Shown piece after piece: positions 1-11,963 of a stretch of 26,554 bases of DNA (positions within the stretch are counted from its first letter, which is position 1; each line of letters opens with the position of its first letter). This stretch comes from Welwitschia mirabilis. Lineage: Eukaryota > Gnetophyta > Gnetopsida > Welwitschiales. The notes under the pieces were generated by a model. The model saw nothing but the letters and a program-made list of their open reading frames with translations, had not been told where the DNA came from and ran no database searches. The stretch spans positions 105,024,719-105,051,272 of the forward strand of contig JBOZIK010000001.1 in assembly GCA_051453625.1 (NCBI GenBank), written 5' to 3'. The translations under genes and the position numbers were made by a program.

Positions 1-762
1 TTTTTGATCAAAGTCTTTTATTTCAATTATAACCTCTTCATATAATCTTTGAATAGTGACAAGAGGATCAGGAGGAATTCCAATATGATTGAGCTGCATC
101 CATAGTTTTGTACGGTTCACTGAATCATAAGCTTTAGAAAAATTAATAAAACAAACACGATGTTTTTTGTTTGGCTTTTTTGCAAAATCTATGCAATGTC
201 TCAGCGTAATCAAATGAGCAATAGTGGAATGATTTTGGCAAAAACCTACTTGGCAAATTGTTCCGACATTATTTGCTTCTACCCAATTACCAACCTTCTG
301 TTCAAGAAATGTGCCAAAAAGCTTTGCAAAACCATTACTTACCACTATCATTCTATAATTATTAAAATTATTCCTATCGCCTTTCTTGAATAGCAAAATT
401 GCTTTGCTTGTTGCCCATTCCCGATTTAATCCATTTGCCACTGCAAAATTCAATTTCTTCCAACTTTCTTTATGAAGTGAATCTCTAGCCCAGTTAAGTA
501 GCTCAGCATATAGACTAGTTGAATCCACGACCTTTCCATTAGCTAATCTATTAGTGTCAGCTAAAACTTCTTCAAAAGTAAATTGTAAAGGATTTTGATA
601 ATTAACTATAAAGCTTTTCTCACTTGCGTCTAAAAAACAATTTTTGTAAAAATAACATATTATAAAAAAAAAGAGAGATTTACAATCGAAGATTCTTAAC
701 GCGGCTAAGAATTCCAAATTTTCTTGGGATCTTTTTTGATCATGCAAATCAAACGTTCTTAT
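1..762 (-). pseudogene. LINE reverse transcriptase fragment, 254 open codons, catalytic Asp replaced
   Basis: The minus frame from 762 to the left edge has no stop. From about 650 downwards it matches LINE reverse transcriptases: a linker, then LLFKKGD, NNYRMIVVSN (the NYRPI region) and the motif A segment FINFSKAYDSVNR, followed by LWMQL, GIP and RLYEEV. In this family motif A normally carries Asp where the second residue pair reads I-N; here the codon at 142-144 is AAT (Asn). If the alignment is right, a metal-binding catalytic residue is gone. The first 30 or so codons (762 to about 670) do not match and are out of phase with the upstream DPKKIW motif, so the frame is joined by a shift. 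There is no natural start; this is an internal part of ORF2. Confidence 0.8.
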
Positions 763-1800
763 TCATATTTGATAAACTGTCTATTTTTACTTCTAATAAA
801 GCTTTTGTATCTTTTTGTTATTGCTTTTCTTTGATCTCTATTTGCTATTTTAATATTTCTTCTTACATCTATGCATTCATCATCAAACCAAGAATTTTGA
901 ATGCATTGAATTCTTCCTTTGGAAGCTTTGGTAGCTGCATTAGTAGAATTTCTTCAAAAATTTTAGTTTGTCTTTGAGATTCCGACAGATTTTGTACAAC
1001 CAATTTAAATTCTTCTTTTGCCTACGAACTTATTCTTCTCTGATGGTTTTTCTTTTTTTTTTTTTTTTGCTTTTTATTCTTATGCAAATTTAAAGTAATT
1101 TCTATCACAAACTCCAAATTATGATGACATTATTCCACCAAATCATTACCTACTCCAAAATCCTTCACAGACTGTACGTCCTCAAAAGAAGAAAGAAGGA
1201 AATCAATACATGAATTTCCTTGGATCCCTGTAAATATGAAATTTGTAGATCTAGGGAATCTGTCTAAGCCATTATACATCAAAAAATCCATCGCCTTTAT
1301 CCATTCCAGAAATTTTTTTCAGCTATATTAAAAGTTTTCTTAACAGAGTGTCAAGACAGCTTTAGATCAGAAATCCAATCTATTCCACCATTCTGATGAT
1401 GCCATTGTATAAGATATGCCCATCGCAATCCAATTCAAGCATTGAAATCTCAACAAATGAAACCCTCCCTTTTGTTCAAAAATATGCCATATCTTCGTTT
1501 AAATGTTGGAAAGGAAAATCTTTATATAATCCTATGCTGGTATAAATAGATGATTCTATGGAAACAAAATAACAAATAGCAAGATAGACATAGCCATAAT
1601 GGTGATGAATTTTCAGCCAAATAAATTATTTGTATCAATTCACCTTTTCAAGTTTGATAATATTCTCTAAGTAAATTTGAATAAGACATGCAATTCCTCC
1701 TACCACGCTACCATGATGTCATTCTTTCATTCATGATTTTGTATACTTTGCTCACCACCTTCTATAAATGAGAAGATATTTTTCATGTAATCTAATTGGT
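1..1800 (-). mobile_element. Non-LTR retrotransposon (LINE) remnant, endonuclease to partial reverse transcriptase
   Basis: Read on the minus strand, this stretch shows pieces of a LINE ORF2 in the right order: an apurinic-type endonuclease, a linker and the front of the reverse transcriptase. Endonuclease signatures are GGIA near 1690-1702, WLKI at 1608-1619, QHLNED at 1491-1508 and GNSCIDFLL near 1194-1220. The linker motif WFDDEC lies near 860-880 and DPKKIW near 725-745. The frame is broken by several stops and shifts across the endonuclease and linker. The reverse transcriptase part is open and leaves the window at base 1, so the YxDD box, C-terminus and 3' tail are outside. The 5' limit is uncertain; similarity fades beyond about 1800. 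Clade assignment was not possible by eye. Identity as a LINE is secure from motif order. Confidence 0.85.
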
Positions 1801-3381
1801 TGAAACAACTAAGAATGTTTTGACCATTTGAAAAGTTAACTCGATGATGTTGAAGTGTATTCCTAATAAGAATTCCCTGATTCCCATTATGATTTCATAA
1901 AACATTTTTCTTCTTTAAAATCTTCATAGCATATTTCTTCTCTAATTTGTGAATATCTAGCTTCTTTATCTTAATAAAAGCAACCCCTTTTCAGAATGAG
2001 AAAAAGAAGAATAACTTATAAATTGCTAATGATTGGATACTTAATTAAAATGTTGGTACTTGTGGTATTTATGTTTTGATAAAGTTATTTAATTCATAAA
2101 GTAATAATAATTTCAAATAACTATGAATAAAATTTTCTTGCTCTTTTCCTTCTTTCAAGGAATATCTATATTGAAATCCCAAAAGTGACATGTACATTTA
2201 TTCTTATATCTCCAAATACTAATGTACATACTAGGATGTGTAGAACCACTAGATCATATCATATTAAAAGATAATTATATTTGAGTAGGTTATGTTAAAA
2301 AGCAAGATGACACATTTCCTTGTTGTAAAAGTATTTAATAGCTTAGATTGATCTTTTTAAGAAAGTATAAAATGGTTTCTAAAATGTTGTTATTTGTAAT
2401 CCGTTCTTTAATTTAATACTTATTAAAAGACTGTAAAAGTTCACTCTAGAGGAATTAATTACCTTTAAAGTTCTATTATTAATAAATTAGTTGGTAGTAA
2501 AGCATTCCTATAATTACTAGTAAAAGATGTGTTAATCTAACAAAAAAGTACATGATGTAGGCATACAAAAATCAAGACAAGGTATTTCTCTGAAGACTAT
2601 AGAAAATGATTAAGAAAATGCTCCTACAAAGAAAGTTCACAAAAAAATTTTTGTAGAAAACATAATGAAATCTTTTCTTTGGGTAATCTAGAGTGCATTT
2701 CGTTTTTTAAAAAATATAAAGTAACATTTATTTCAATACTTAGGAGAATGCAAACATACCTTTTTCTTTTCTTTTTTCCACTAATACTCTAGAGAATGTT
2801 GAGAAACCTAAAGAAAATATTCCTTGCAATACTTTAAAAAGGCAAAGAAAGAAGCAAAATCTACTTAGAAATATGAAACAAACATTTTATTGTGGTAACC
2901 TAAGCTTACCTTTTCAAGTTTCCAAGAGGAAAAGTTTTATTGGGTAAAGAAATGTCACATTTAAATTTTTGAAGATTCAATGATTTAGTTAAAATAGTTA
3001 AATAAAAACCAAATATAAATAAATTTACTCTTGTTGAGCCCACTAAGATGATTTAATCATAAGATTATTTATTTATTCTTAATTTATTGGTAAAATATTA
3101 TTTTGAAGATGTAATTCTTTACTTTATTGGTTAAAATTTATTGTGTTGCAATTATTATTTTAAATGTTTTCTTTTGTTGTAACTACCATAATTAATAATA
3201 TGATTTTTGTAGTCTTTCATTATTTATTTAATGTTATTCTTTTAGTGGCTAAGTTAGTGCTTATATAAATATTATTGTATTTACTTTTGTAACTGTTACA
3301 TTTAATGTAATATGATTAGTCTATTCTCTTATTTTATGTTGTCTTATTTTAATATTTCATTTTAGTAGTGCATCGTAAAGT
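1801..3381. other. AT-rich stretch with no recognised gene
   Basis: I see no long open frame, transposon motif or RNA gene here. The sequence is strongly A/T-biased with short homopolymers. It may be ancient decayed repeat or, if the MADS gene at 13.8 kb is complete, part of its first intron. That second reading is inference only. Confidence 0.5.
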
Positions 3382-3481
3382 NNNNNNNNNNNNNNNNNNN
3401 NNNNNNNNNNNNNNNNNNNNNNNNNNNNNNNNNNNNNNNNNNNNNNNNNNNNNNNNNNNNNNNNNNNNNNNNNNNNNNNNN
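3382..3481. other. Assembly gap, 100 N
   Basis: Run of exactly 100 N. A round number suggests a placeholder of unknown true length. Confidence 0.95.
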
Positions 3482-4280
3482 CAATGTTGTTTAAAGAAAC
3501 AATCTTGTTTGCAATTCCTCCATCAATGTTTAAAACTCCACAAAGTAAAGAATTTATGCATTTTTTGAAAAACTTTGATCCTTAATTACTGCTATGTTCC
3601 GTGCACTTAAATATGCAAACTTACCTTTTTTGCACGCCTTTTTCCCTTTCTGCCATTCTTCAGACCTTTTGAGAAGTTCTGTCTTTGTCAAGTCCTCATT
3701 AATCCTTTTTTTTTTTTTTTTGGATCCATCAAACGGGAAAGTTCAATTAAAAAGGATTGCTGAGAATACATACATCAACACAATAGAAGTATTAGATGTA
3801 ATCTATAGTAATATATGCAAACCTTTACAACAAAGTCTATTAAAGGACAAATATACCATGTCACCTTTATAGACAACCACCACAAATACACACATATCTA
3901 TTTTCTAAAAGGTATCTCACAACATTACAAGTACATAAACTTTTAAAGGAAAAAACAAAAATTGATTTAACTCTTCACAAAATCAATGACTAAAAAAGGA
4001 AAAGAAATATATAAATCAGAGTTGCAAAATGCAAATCATATCATGGTATATTTTTTTGAACTTAAGATTTGGATTGCCAGATTGCTCCAGAGCATTTTGC
4101 AATCCTTGTGGATCGTAAACATGGGAAAACCTGAGAGCTGAAATTAAAACTTAATGAAATCAATCTAATCTTTAATTAAAATAAAAAATTAGAGCTTATG
4201 AATTGGTTGCTACTCTAATTCGTAAGCTCTGATTTGTGAACCCAGGAAGTACCAACCAAGTTGGAGGGTCTGAATAACAA
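3482..4280. other. AT-rich stretch with no recognised gene
   Basis: The only open frame of note (3594-3872, plus) has low-complexity Phe-rich sequence from a T tract and no family match. The stretch borders the gypsy remnant on its right; the reverse transcriptase that should follow the gypsy protease in the minus direction is not recognisable here, so that element is truncated. Confidence 0.45.
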
Positions 4281-5440
4281 CAACTAAACCAAAGCCTTCC
4301 TCTTCGATTTCTTATAAACACTACTATTCCTAGAGCAAACACAAACATTTAAACTATCACCAAGCTTATAGTTTCTATCAAAAATCCAAGGTCTTCCTAA
4401 GAAAACATATGCCACTAGAAGTAACATCACAAAGAACAATATCAACATAATAACCCATTCTAAGATTAACCTTGAATTGCCTTTCCATTCTAACATGTTA
4501 ACCTTCTTACAATCATGAGACATGATAAGGCTCCAGATGTAGAAACATCTTTAAATTCAACCTATCAAGCATACATTACAAAAGTTAGTGCTATCACTAC
4601 TAACAATAATATGAAGTACCTTATCTTGGTCACCAAGATTGCTTGTTGTACTATCAAACAATCAATTTTCGGTGGGTAGTCTCCAATTCCTTTAAATTAC
4701 ATAAGAAATCATTATGAAGAATTAAATTTGAACTACCCTCGTCATTATGCAATCTAGATTTCTCTATCTATTATCTCACATCTTCTCCTCAAACTTCTAA
4801 GTCCTCCTATGTCCTCTACTCAAAATTATTATTTTTTAAAACATTGTAAAATCTACAACTATATGTTCAAGACATCCACAACCAAAACACTGTAAATCTC
4901 AAATGCCTTCTTGAAAATTACCTTGGTTTTGAAAGCCTCCTTGATTGTCTCTATTATTATACAAGAACTATGTTGTTTCCATTTCTAAACCCTTTTGCTA
5001 GAGAAATCCTTTCCATTACCATGTCCTTGTCATGTCTTCGCTTTACTTATTCTTTGGTCTTTACACACGTAAATTCTCCATTACCTATAGTTTCATGTAC
5101 TATGCATCGTCAAGGTTTGAGGATTTAAAATCATCATTTCATTTTAAATTGTTCACTTTAACCCTGGAAAACATTTTGCATTATCTTCATCCTTTATCCT
5201 CGAAATACCTACTTTAGTATTGTATTGTAAATGTCCATTCATATAATCTTGTACTATCTTGTTATTTCAGATCCTATAATTTACAAATTGCATCCAACTT
5301 ATATGAAGTTTGTTCAAACTTCTCAGGTAGCTTCTCTTCCATAAGATCCAATGAGGTTTTAATTGCAACACTATTAAGGGTCTCCCTTTCCCACCAAACA
5401 ATTATCATGCCTCCCAAATTGAAGAAAACAATATCAATTT
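4280..5440 (-). mobile_element. Ty3/gypsy retrotransposon remnant: gag, zinc knuckle, protease
   Basis: On the minus strand three gypsy landmarks lie in the correct order and at sensible spacing. A gag segment with GGMIIVWWERE (WW at 5391-5396) continues through EKLPEKFEQTSYKLDAICKL to a stop near 5270. A zinc knuckle at 4848-4889 reads CFGCGCLEHIVVDF, i.e. C-x2-C-x4-H-x4 with the last Cys replaced by Phe. A protease follows, with DEGSSNLI near 4722-4743 where gypsy elements carry an acidic active-site motif, and LGRPW at 4386-4400. Knuckle to active site is about 35 codons and active site to GRPW about 115, as expected. Several stops and at least one frameshift near 4440-4460 break the frame. 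No reverse transcriptase or LTR is seen. Confidence 0.75.
4284..4523 (-). pseudogene. Gypsy protease C-terminal fragment
   Basis: A 79-codon minus-strand open frame ends the gypsy remnant. It contains FLGRPWIFDRN, the conserved motif closing the protease region of many plant gypsy elements. The preceding hydrophobic run (LILFFVMLLLVAY) looks like a membrane helix but is more likely a frameshifted reading: an adjacent frame gives DIVLCDV, which fits the family better. The Met at 4523 is therefore not a real start. It is not expected to make a functional product. Confidence 0.65.
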
Positions 5441-7950
5441 TCTAGTCTTTTGGACTTTTCTCAACCTAGAAATATTTATTTGGCAATCTCAACTAATCTT
5501 GAAGTTTCTCTAGGTCCAAATGTTAATTATAAATTATTACGTTTTCTCTTAATTAAGTCAAATTTATCACATCTATTAGAAAATTACATTCTTGTCTGAA
5601 TCTTCATTGTTATTCACTAGATTACTAGAGCTTTATTCTCACCTTCTTTTTAGGACCTTATTTTTAAGATACTCTCTGTCCTAACCTTCTTTGGTTACCT
5701 CATCCAATTGATCCACCTCCAACTAAATATCAAATTTTCACTAGACTTTCATTAGACTCTGATGTCTCCTCAATCTCTTGTTTAACTTTGTCATCATCAT
5801 TCTTTTTAATGCCATAGTTATTCCGCTTGTTGCAAAAACCCTATCTTTAATACCCCTCATTCAAAGATAAGCAAAGAACACATATGAATACAATGTCATT
5901 TGTGAAAAATATCATGAAGAAGTAATACTATACAATTAAAGGGGAAAAAATCAAAACAAACAAGAATAAAACACAACGTTTGATAGGTGATGACCATTTA
6001 TGCACTTATGATATCCTTAGATTTTGTTCTCTTGTGAGAACATCATCATTAATTCTTAATCCAAGATGCTTTTAACTATTTTTGGTTTCTTCAACTTACT
6101 TGTATTTTGAAAGTTGTACTTTTTGCTCCATAATATAATAAAATGTTATTTTTTCCCCCATATCTCTCTCCCACACAATTTTATAATTGAAACACAATGC
6201 AATATTCATTGGTTTGCCTATGCATCATGAATTCGTAATGATGAGTTATTAACATAGAATAATGTTTTCTCAACTATTAAGGTAGAAAGATAAATTAATT
6301 CATCCTACCCACTAGTTTCTTGCTCAGCTTTTGTGCAACATATCAAGGCACTGTTGGAACACTATCTAACCACTGTGTCAAGTTGGATTATGGTAATTGC
6401 ATGAATTAATTACCAAATTATTTCTTTAAATAGTTTAATGTTTTCAGAACACCATAAGCTATCATCCTAAGAAATCAACCTTATGAAATAAAAATCATAA
6501 CTGCTTCTTGTTAAGCTAGAGTTAAGATATTAGATAGGTTTTAATTGCTACTAAATCATTATCAATAGAATATACCAAAAACATCATAGAATTATAAAAT
6601 TTCAAAAATACTATTAACAATGCATCATTGTTAACAAGCAAGCAATAACACTTCATAATCATACTGACATCATTGTAGAACAAAAACTCTAATGAAAGTA
6701 TTGTACTACTATGCTGCAAGGTGTAACAACCTTGTGCTCATCATGGACATCATTATTGCAAATGTTGCTATAATTATCAAGAAAGAGTTGATGTCTGGTG
6801 GCTTCTTGTGTTGCATTGAAACCTCAAAGTTGAGCACATCACCTACATCTAAAGAGAAGATGCAAGCATCATCCTCGGTCACTTTTATAGTTGTGATCTA
6901 ACAAGAAGAAAGGAATGATATTCAATTCTTTTTTCGTACTATCTCAACAACAATGTTGCTAGACGAATCAAAAGGCAATGTTTTGTGTGCATTCCTTTTG
7001 CAACTCATTGAAGACTTTGTGTGACAGACATCGTGTTGTTTCTCTTGTAATAGTTCTTCACTGGCATTCTTTCCTTGAAAGTGGAAAATTAGTAGAGACT
7101 GAGTTGTGTACCAAAATTAAGGGCATACTCACATTAGAAGGAGATACTCAAAACACAGCTTTAGGATCTTGTGCACTTTCTTAGATTTAGCAAGTATGGT
7201 TGCTTGCATATCCCAATTTACCCACACAAGCCTAATAGTGCTAAGACTTCATATCTGTCAAATGACGAATAGGAAAAAGAGAAGGAAGAATCCCACACCA
7301 CGAAGAACAGAATGAAGGGAATCATAACAGATGCCAAAACAATGGCAAACAACTGTAACAAGACAACTACTCATTCTAAGAAATACTAGATCTACTCAAT
7401 TTGATCCTCCCATTACTATCCTAGATAAACGCATATAAGTGCATGATCTGAAAGAGTTGAAGACCTCTGACCTACTTATCTTCAAGAGTAAGAAGGAGAA
7501 AAACCCTTATTTGCATCTGCACACTATCAATTGGCTTGCATATCTTTGGGGGCTGCGAATGATTAGTAGTGTGTCAGCATCTAAGGTACTTCGACGATAC
7601 CTTGTAAGATGCTCTATTACAATGGTTCACCACCTTAACTTCATGACTCATCACTAGTCAGACATACATGATGAGATTTTTTTTCCCTTCTTAATAATGC
7701 AAGTCTATTACATGATTATTCATGCAAAGATATAAGATTCATAATTTCAAGCAAAATCCTGTGAAGCCATGACATAAGGCCATGGATAGATTTCAACAAT
7801 TGGTCGCCTATTGTCCATTCCATTTCTTTAGCCCATCTATGCAAGCCAGTTGTCTCTTAGATGGAATGAATACAAAAAGCAAGGAATATTTGGATATGAC
7901 TGTATCAAATCAAGCTCATAACAAGGAGGTTCATGAGTTGTGGGGGTTAA
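5441..7950. other. No recognised gene; short unassigned open frames
   Basis: Open frames of 60-72 codons at 6522-6719 (minus), 6692-6901, 6978-7184 and 7439-7657 (plus) carry no motif that I recognise. Plus-strand sequence from about 6700 to 7660 is slightly less AT-rich than its neighbours, and its short frames follow one another at small intervals, as in a decayed coding region or old transposon. I cannot name a family. The rest is AT-rich and featureless. Confidence 0.4.
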
Positions 7951-7954
7951 TAGC

Positions 7955-9012
7955 CTTGTTACCAAACTTGTGGCAAGTTTGGTGAGTCTTACGAGTTTGC
8001 AAGTACGAAGCCCGTTGTGAGTCCCAAACCACAAACTCGCCGAGATGAGTTTGGTAGTTGCAAACTCATCAAACTCGCCGACTCTATCAAGTCTTGCAAG
8101 TCTGGCTGGCAAGTTTGTGACTACTAGACTCGTCTTAGTTAAAATGGGGGGAAATTTAAGTTTTTAAAATTCTTTTTGAATTTTTTTTAAAAAAGCATTG
8201 AAAAAGTTTTTTCAAATACGTTCTTTTAAAAAAGTTTTTAAAAAAGTTTTCTAAAAATGTTTAAGAAAATTTTTTAATTTTTTCAAAAATAGTTGGGAAA
8301 AAGTCTTAAAAAAGAGTTTAAGAAAAGTTTTTTTTTTAAAGCTTTTTTTAAAAAGTTTTTAAAAAGGGTACTTTTTTTCAAAAGTTAAAAAAAGTTCAAG
8401 CTTGGTCGAGTTATAAAGTGACTTCATGTAATGTGGAAGACTTGAAGTCACTTCCAACACTCATTTGCAAGAGAAAGTGGCACAAAAGCCCAAGAAGGCA
8501 GTGAAGAGTAAAAAGTCAAGTTGTGTTAGATGTATTTGTTTTCTTTAAAGTTCGCAACATTTTTCCCTTTAGCTTTCCTTGTGTTCTTTTGAATGCTTTT
8601 CTTGTGTTTTTCTTATGATGTTTACTTCATGGGAACCTGTATTGCACTCACTAGGGTCAATGGTCTCCTTGGCTAGATGAAAAACCATCCCTGCCCTTGT
8701 CAAGTTAAGAGTTGACCACCAAATTTTTAGCTCTCACTTGTGACAAGTTTGAGTTTTTAATTTTTTTTTTCTTTTTTCTGTTTGGTATTAATTCATTAAT
8801 ATAGTGTATTCCCACACTTGTCTAATATTTACAAATGCTATATGCTTTATTTGAATGCATAAATTCCTTAATCTTTCAAAAAAATATAACAAGACCCAAC
8901 TCTTGTAGCCTTGTTGAAGTTCTGCCAAGTTTTGCCGAGTTTGCTGATTTTGGCTAATGAGTCCGACTCTAGGGAGCCAAACGAGTTTGGTGATGAGTCC
9001 AAATTTCACAGC
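7955..9012. mobile_element. Putative non-autonomous DNA transposon with CGAGT-type subterminal repeats
   Basis: Both ends of this about 1.06-kb stretch carry clusters of the same short words (CGAGTTTG, ACTCGCC, CCGAGT, GAGTCC) in both orientations: 7960-8130 on the left and 8925-9003 on the right. The left piece at 7960-7974 is an imperfect inverted match of the right piece at 8976-8993 (core ACCAAACTYGT). The interior has an A/T homopolymer-rich section (8150-8400) and no transposase frame. Clustered subterminal repeats with a non-coding interior are typical of hAT-like or other cut-and-paste derivatives. Exact termini and target-site duplication could not be fixed, so the superfamily is open. 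Confidence 0.45.
8150..8400. repeat. A/T homopolymer-rich low-complexity tract
   Basis: Repeated short words of the form T(4-8)A(4-6)GTTTTT alternate through this tract, so many segments can pair with each other. It sits inside the putative DNA transposon and probably expanded by slippage. Confidence 0.6.
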
Positions 9013-10050
9013 CATGGTTAACTGAAGACATACGCAAATCCATGAGTATGTCTGAAGCGCATGAAAATAAAGACAAGTGTAATAGGGCTTCTTCCCTCGG
9101 GAAAACTAAAGAGACAAACGTAGAAAAGGTTACAAAGAAGAAGGTTCATTCCACGGCCAAAAACAAAGCATGACATAATGGAACAAATTGGTAACACTTC
9201 CATCAAGTTGCTCAAAATTCAAAGAGCATCTACCTTTACAAGTCAGTGAAAACATAGGTCGTCGAATAAGAAATGGGATTCCAAGTTTTGTACAACCTTT
9301 AGGATATTTAGTAATGGAGGTGAAGAAAGAACCTATTATGTTCTTCAACGTCAAATGAATGCCTAATTGTCGTTGAATTTTTTTATGTGGTATGACCAAT
9401 CTGGGGTTAATGATCTTAACCCTAGAATGTAGAAGGAGCAACAGGGTCCAATAGTGCCCTAAACTAAATCTCCATGTTGTCCTCTTGATCATACCCCTGA
9501 GGAAGAGCACTTACAAACAGTAGGGCCATTAGCCTATATCATAGTATCCTTCAACGAAGCACTCTATGCATTGTCCTATACTATATGGAGATCCCTGTGG
9601 GTATCCGGGGCCTTTCAACAACATTTTCTAGGATTTTAGGCACTGCCACGTTATGCACCTTAGAATTCTTTTTATCATCAAAGTTGTTAGACATTGCAAC
9701 GCTTGTAATCTAGCTTGTGGATAATCAAGGTCAAGCATGTTCACAATATCCTTCCAATCCAACTTCACAAACTACTTCATAGCCTCCTCAACAAGAAGAA
9801 TTGAGGCCCAAGCCCAAGAGACCTACACAACCTCTTCAATGAGTTGGCACTAACTGTATATCATAAATCAACCAAATTAGCCAAGTAAGCTCTTTCTCCC
9901 ATTGTTGTAGTTGTTTTCACACTAATGAATATTGTTAATTGACGATATGAGATGCTATGGACAATTGAGAAAGACTCTTTTTTAGAATAGGTAGAAAAAA
10001 GAAAGGAAAGGTTTAGGGAAAATTGATAACTTTTTCTTTTCTTATAACTT
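9013..10050. other. Unassigned region between transposon remnants
   Basis: Moderate base composition and a 126-codon minus-strand open frame (9130-9510) suggest old coding sequence, but neither strand gives a motif I recognise. Because a gypsy protease remnant follows on the plus strand, this could be its decayed gag. That is inference from position only. Confidence 0.35.
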
Positions 10051-10420
10051 TTGATAAAGAACTCTAGATGATATTCCCCTAGGTATTTACAACCAACAAC
10101 TTTGAGAAGGCATGTTTAACAACTACCTTGCATAACTTGATTCAAGGGAAACTACCGCAAAAACAAAGGGCTCCTAACACACCAATCATTGATGTGTAGA
10201 TTGGAGATAACCCTCTAGTCAAGAAACTTTGTGATTCAAGAGTTGGGGTTAACCTTATGTCATACAACTAGTATAAGCAATTAAGGCTTGGGCGCTTCAC
10301 AAAACCCTCCACCCTATTGGCATTTGTTGAGGAGTCCTACTATGCTCAAAGGTGTAAGGTTGATAATATTATCACTATAGTAGGTGGGTGACAATATCTT
10401 TTAGTTTTCCAAGTACTAAA
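10050..10420 (+). mobile_element. Ty3/gypsy protease remnant
   Basis: The plus frame through 10233 reads IGDNPLVKKLCDSRVGVNLMS, then a stop and YKQLRLG, KPSTLLAF, KVDNIIT and LVFQVLNM. This is the layout of a gypsy aspartic protease: a lead-in, a D-S-G active site, NLMS, then the flap region. Asp survives at 10233-10235, but the expected Gly codon (10239-10241) is AGA (Arg). In-frame stops occur before the active site, after NLMSYN and at VGG-stop-QYL. Upstream, short matches to about 10050 alternate between frames. No reverse transcriptase is recognised after it. It lies on the opposite strand to the gypsy piece at 4.3-5.4 kb, so it is probably a separate insertion. Confidence 0.6.
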
Positions 10421-11612
10421 CATGTTAGAATCAAAGGTAGAGCAACCAATGTTGCCAGTATGATCTTGTTTAAGCAATATTAATGGGAAGATTAGCATTA
10501 GTAGGCAATGCTTGAAGATATCATTAGAATTGTATGATAGGAGGTCTCTTCACAAAAAGAACCATTGTTTTAACTATCATGCTCATATGGATATGAAGAA
10601 TCACAAATTCTATGACCTTGGAACTTTGGTAAGGGAATTGATTACGAAGGACCATAGTTGATAAATACCTTACCAAGATTACTACTTTCAAATACTTCTG
10701 TCCAACGAGTCAACACTCAACAATCAATCAATTTTTTTATTTATTACTCTCATTTGTACTAAGATGCCTACATGGATTTAGGGAAGATATCTGCATAAAA
10801 TATTTTTTTTGTCTTAACAAATAGTTACTTTTCATATGAAATCAATACCTACCTATATTATTAGGCAGATACCAATCATTAATAATACATACACACATAT
10901 TATTAATGCATGGCATTTACCATATATTCATGCATTGATAATTGTTATTGTCTTTATATGTCTTGTAAGTGACTAGCTTCGATATGTAGTGTTATATAAT
11001 TGTTATTCTCTTACATCTATGAAGTATGAGTAGCTTATTTTTATACATAAGGTCAACTAAACCTTAATACAACAACATAAGCATATTTCACACTTAAAAT
11101 CAAAGCACATCCAATTTACATCATGTAAGATCTCAACCACATGGTTGATAGTGTACTGCTACGAATTACAAGTTTTATAAAACAACTGAGGCATACAGAT
11201 TAAATTCTTCAGTTTTTTCATGCTATACATTTTTTAATAGTGTGCTTAACACACAAAAAATATTATACACTAATGGACAAAATAAATAAAATGTTATAGT
11301 TAGATACATTTTTGAGATGATGTTTTAGAGATATGACATTTAATATTTCATCTTTGAAGACATGGTCGTGATATGAAACGTTATTTAAAAGCAAAACCTA
11401 TGAGAAATAACACAACACAAGTCATTTTCGGAAATACTTGCATTCTAATTGTGTTATGTGAATTTCCCTTATACTATTCAACAACCTTACATAAAGGTAT
11501 TTTTGTTCTATTTGTAATGTTAATTAAAACATAAGTATGTACAATTTTTTGAATAATAAAGAAAAATAAAAACAAGCATGGTGAAATAGAGTATGAACTC
11601 ACATGATACGTA
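10421..11612. other. AT-rich stretch with no recognised gene
   Basis: No coding motif or RNA gene is visible. The first 250 bases may be further decayed gypsy sequence; the rest is AT-rich. Confidence 0.45.
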
Positions 11613-11765
11613 ACTAGTTTAGTTGTGATTGTTGTCTATGACCAATACAAAAGCCAAGTTAATTAGTCTAAGTGTAATTATTGTCTATAGGCAATACAAA
11701 ACGAAAGCCAATTTAACTGGTTTAATTGTTATCGTTGGCTATAGACAATACTAAAACCTAATTAA
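11613..11765. repeat. Imperfect tandem repeat, three units of about 50 bp
   Basis: Units at 11613-11662, 11663-11716 and 11717-11765 share the pattern agtttaattgt...ttgtctat..acaatac.aaa..ccaa.ttaa. They differ by scattered substitutions and a few inserted bases, so the duplication is old. Each unit contains a short inverted pair (ATTGTCTATAG / GCAATAC) that may have helped slippage. Confidence 0.7.
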
Positions 11766-11963
11766 CATAAAGCAAACCTAAGGAGGAAGACTCTAAAAGA
11801 CACCTAGTGTATTTAATTCTCGAATATCTAAATACATGCTTTGAACTTTGCCCTTCGAATAACGACATAAAATCTTATAAAAGAAGTGAAATAATAGATA
11901 TTTCGCGAAAGTAGGGATTCGAAAAAAGAAATATATATTTTATGGAGCGCGTTAAATATACAG

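Noticed and set aside
3594-3872. Plus-strand open frame containing GKVQLKRI followed by AEN, resembling the start of a MADS domain
   Set aside because: The match covers eight residues only; nothing like RQVTFSKRR, LCDAEV or KLYEF follows in any frame, and the upstream part is a T-tract artefact. Most likely coincidence.
4284-4523. Small membrane protein suggested by a hydrophobic run
   Set aside because: The frame contains the gypsy GRPW motif and sits in a gag-protease series; the hydrophobic run is a frameshift reading.
9130-9510. 126-codon minus-strand open frame
   Set aside because: No recognisable motif, and sequence around it looks like decayed repeat; not enough to call a gene.
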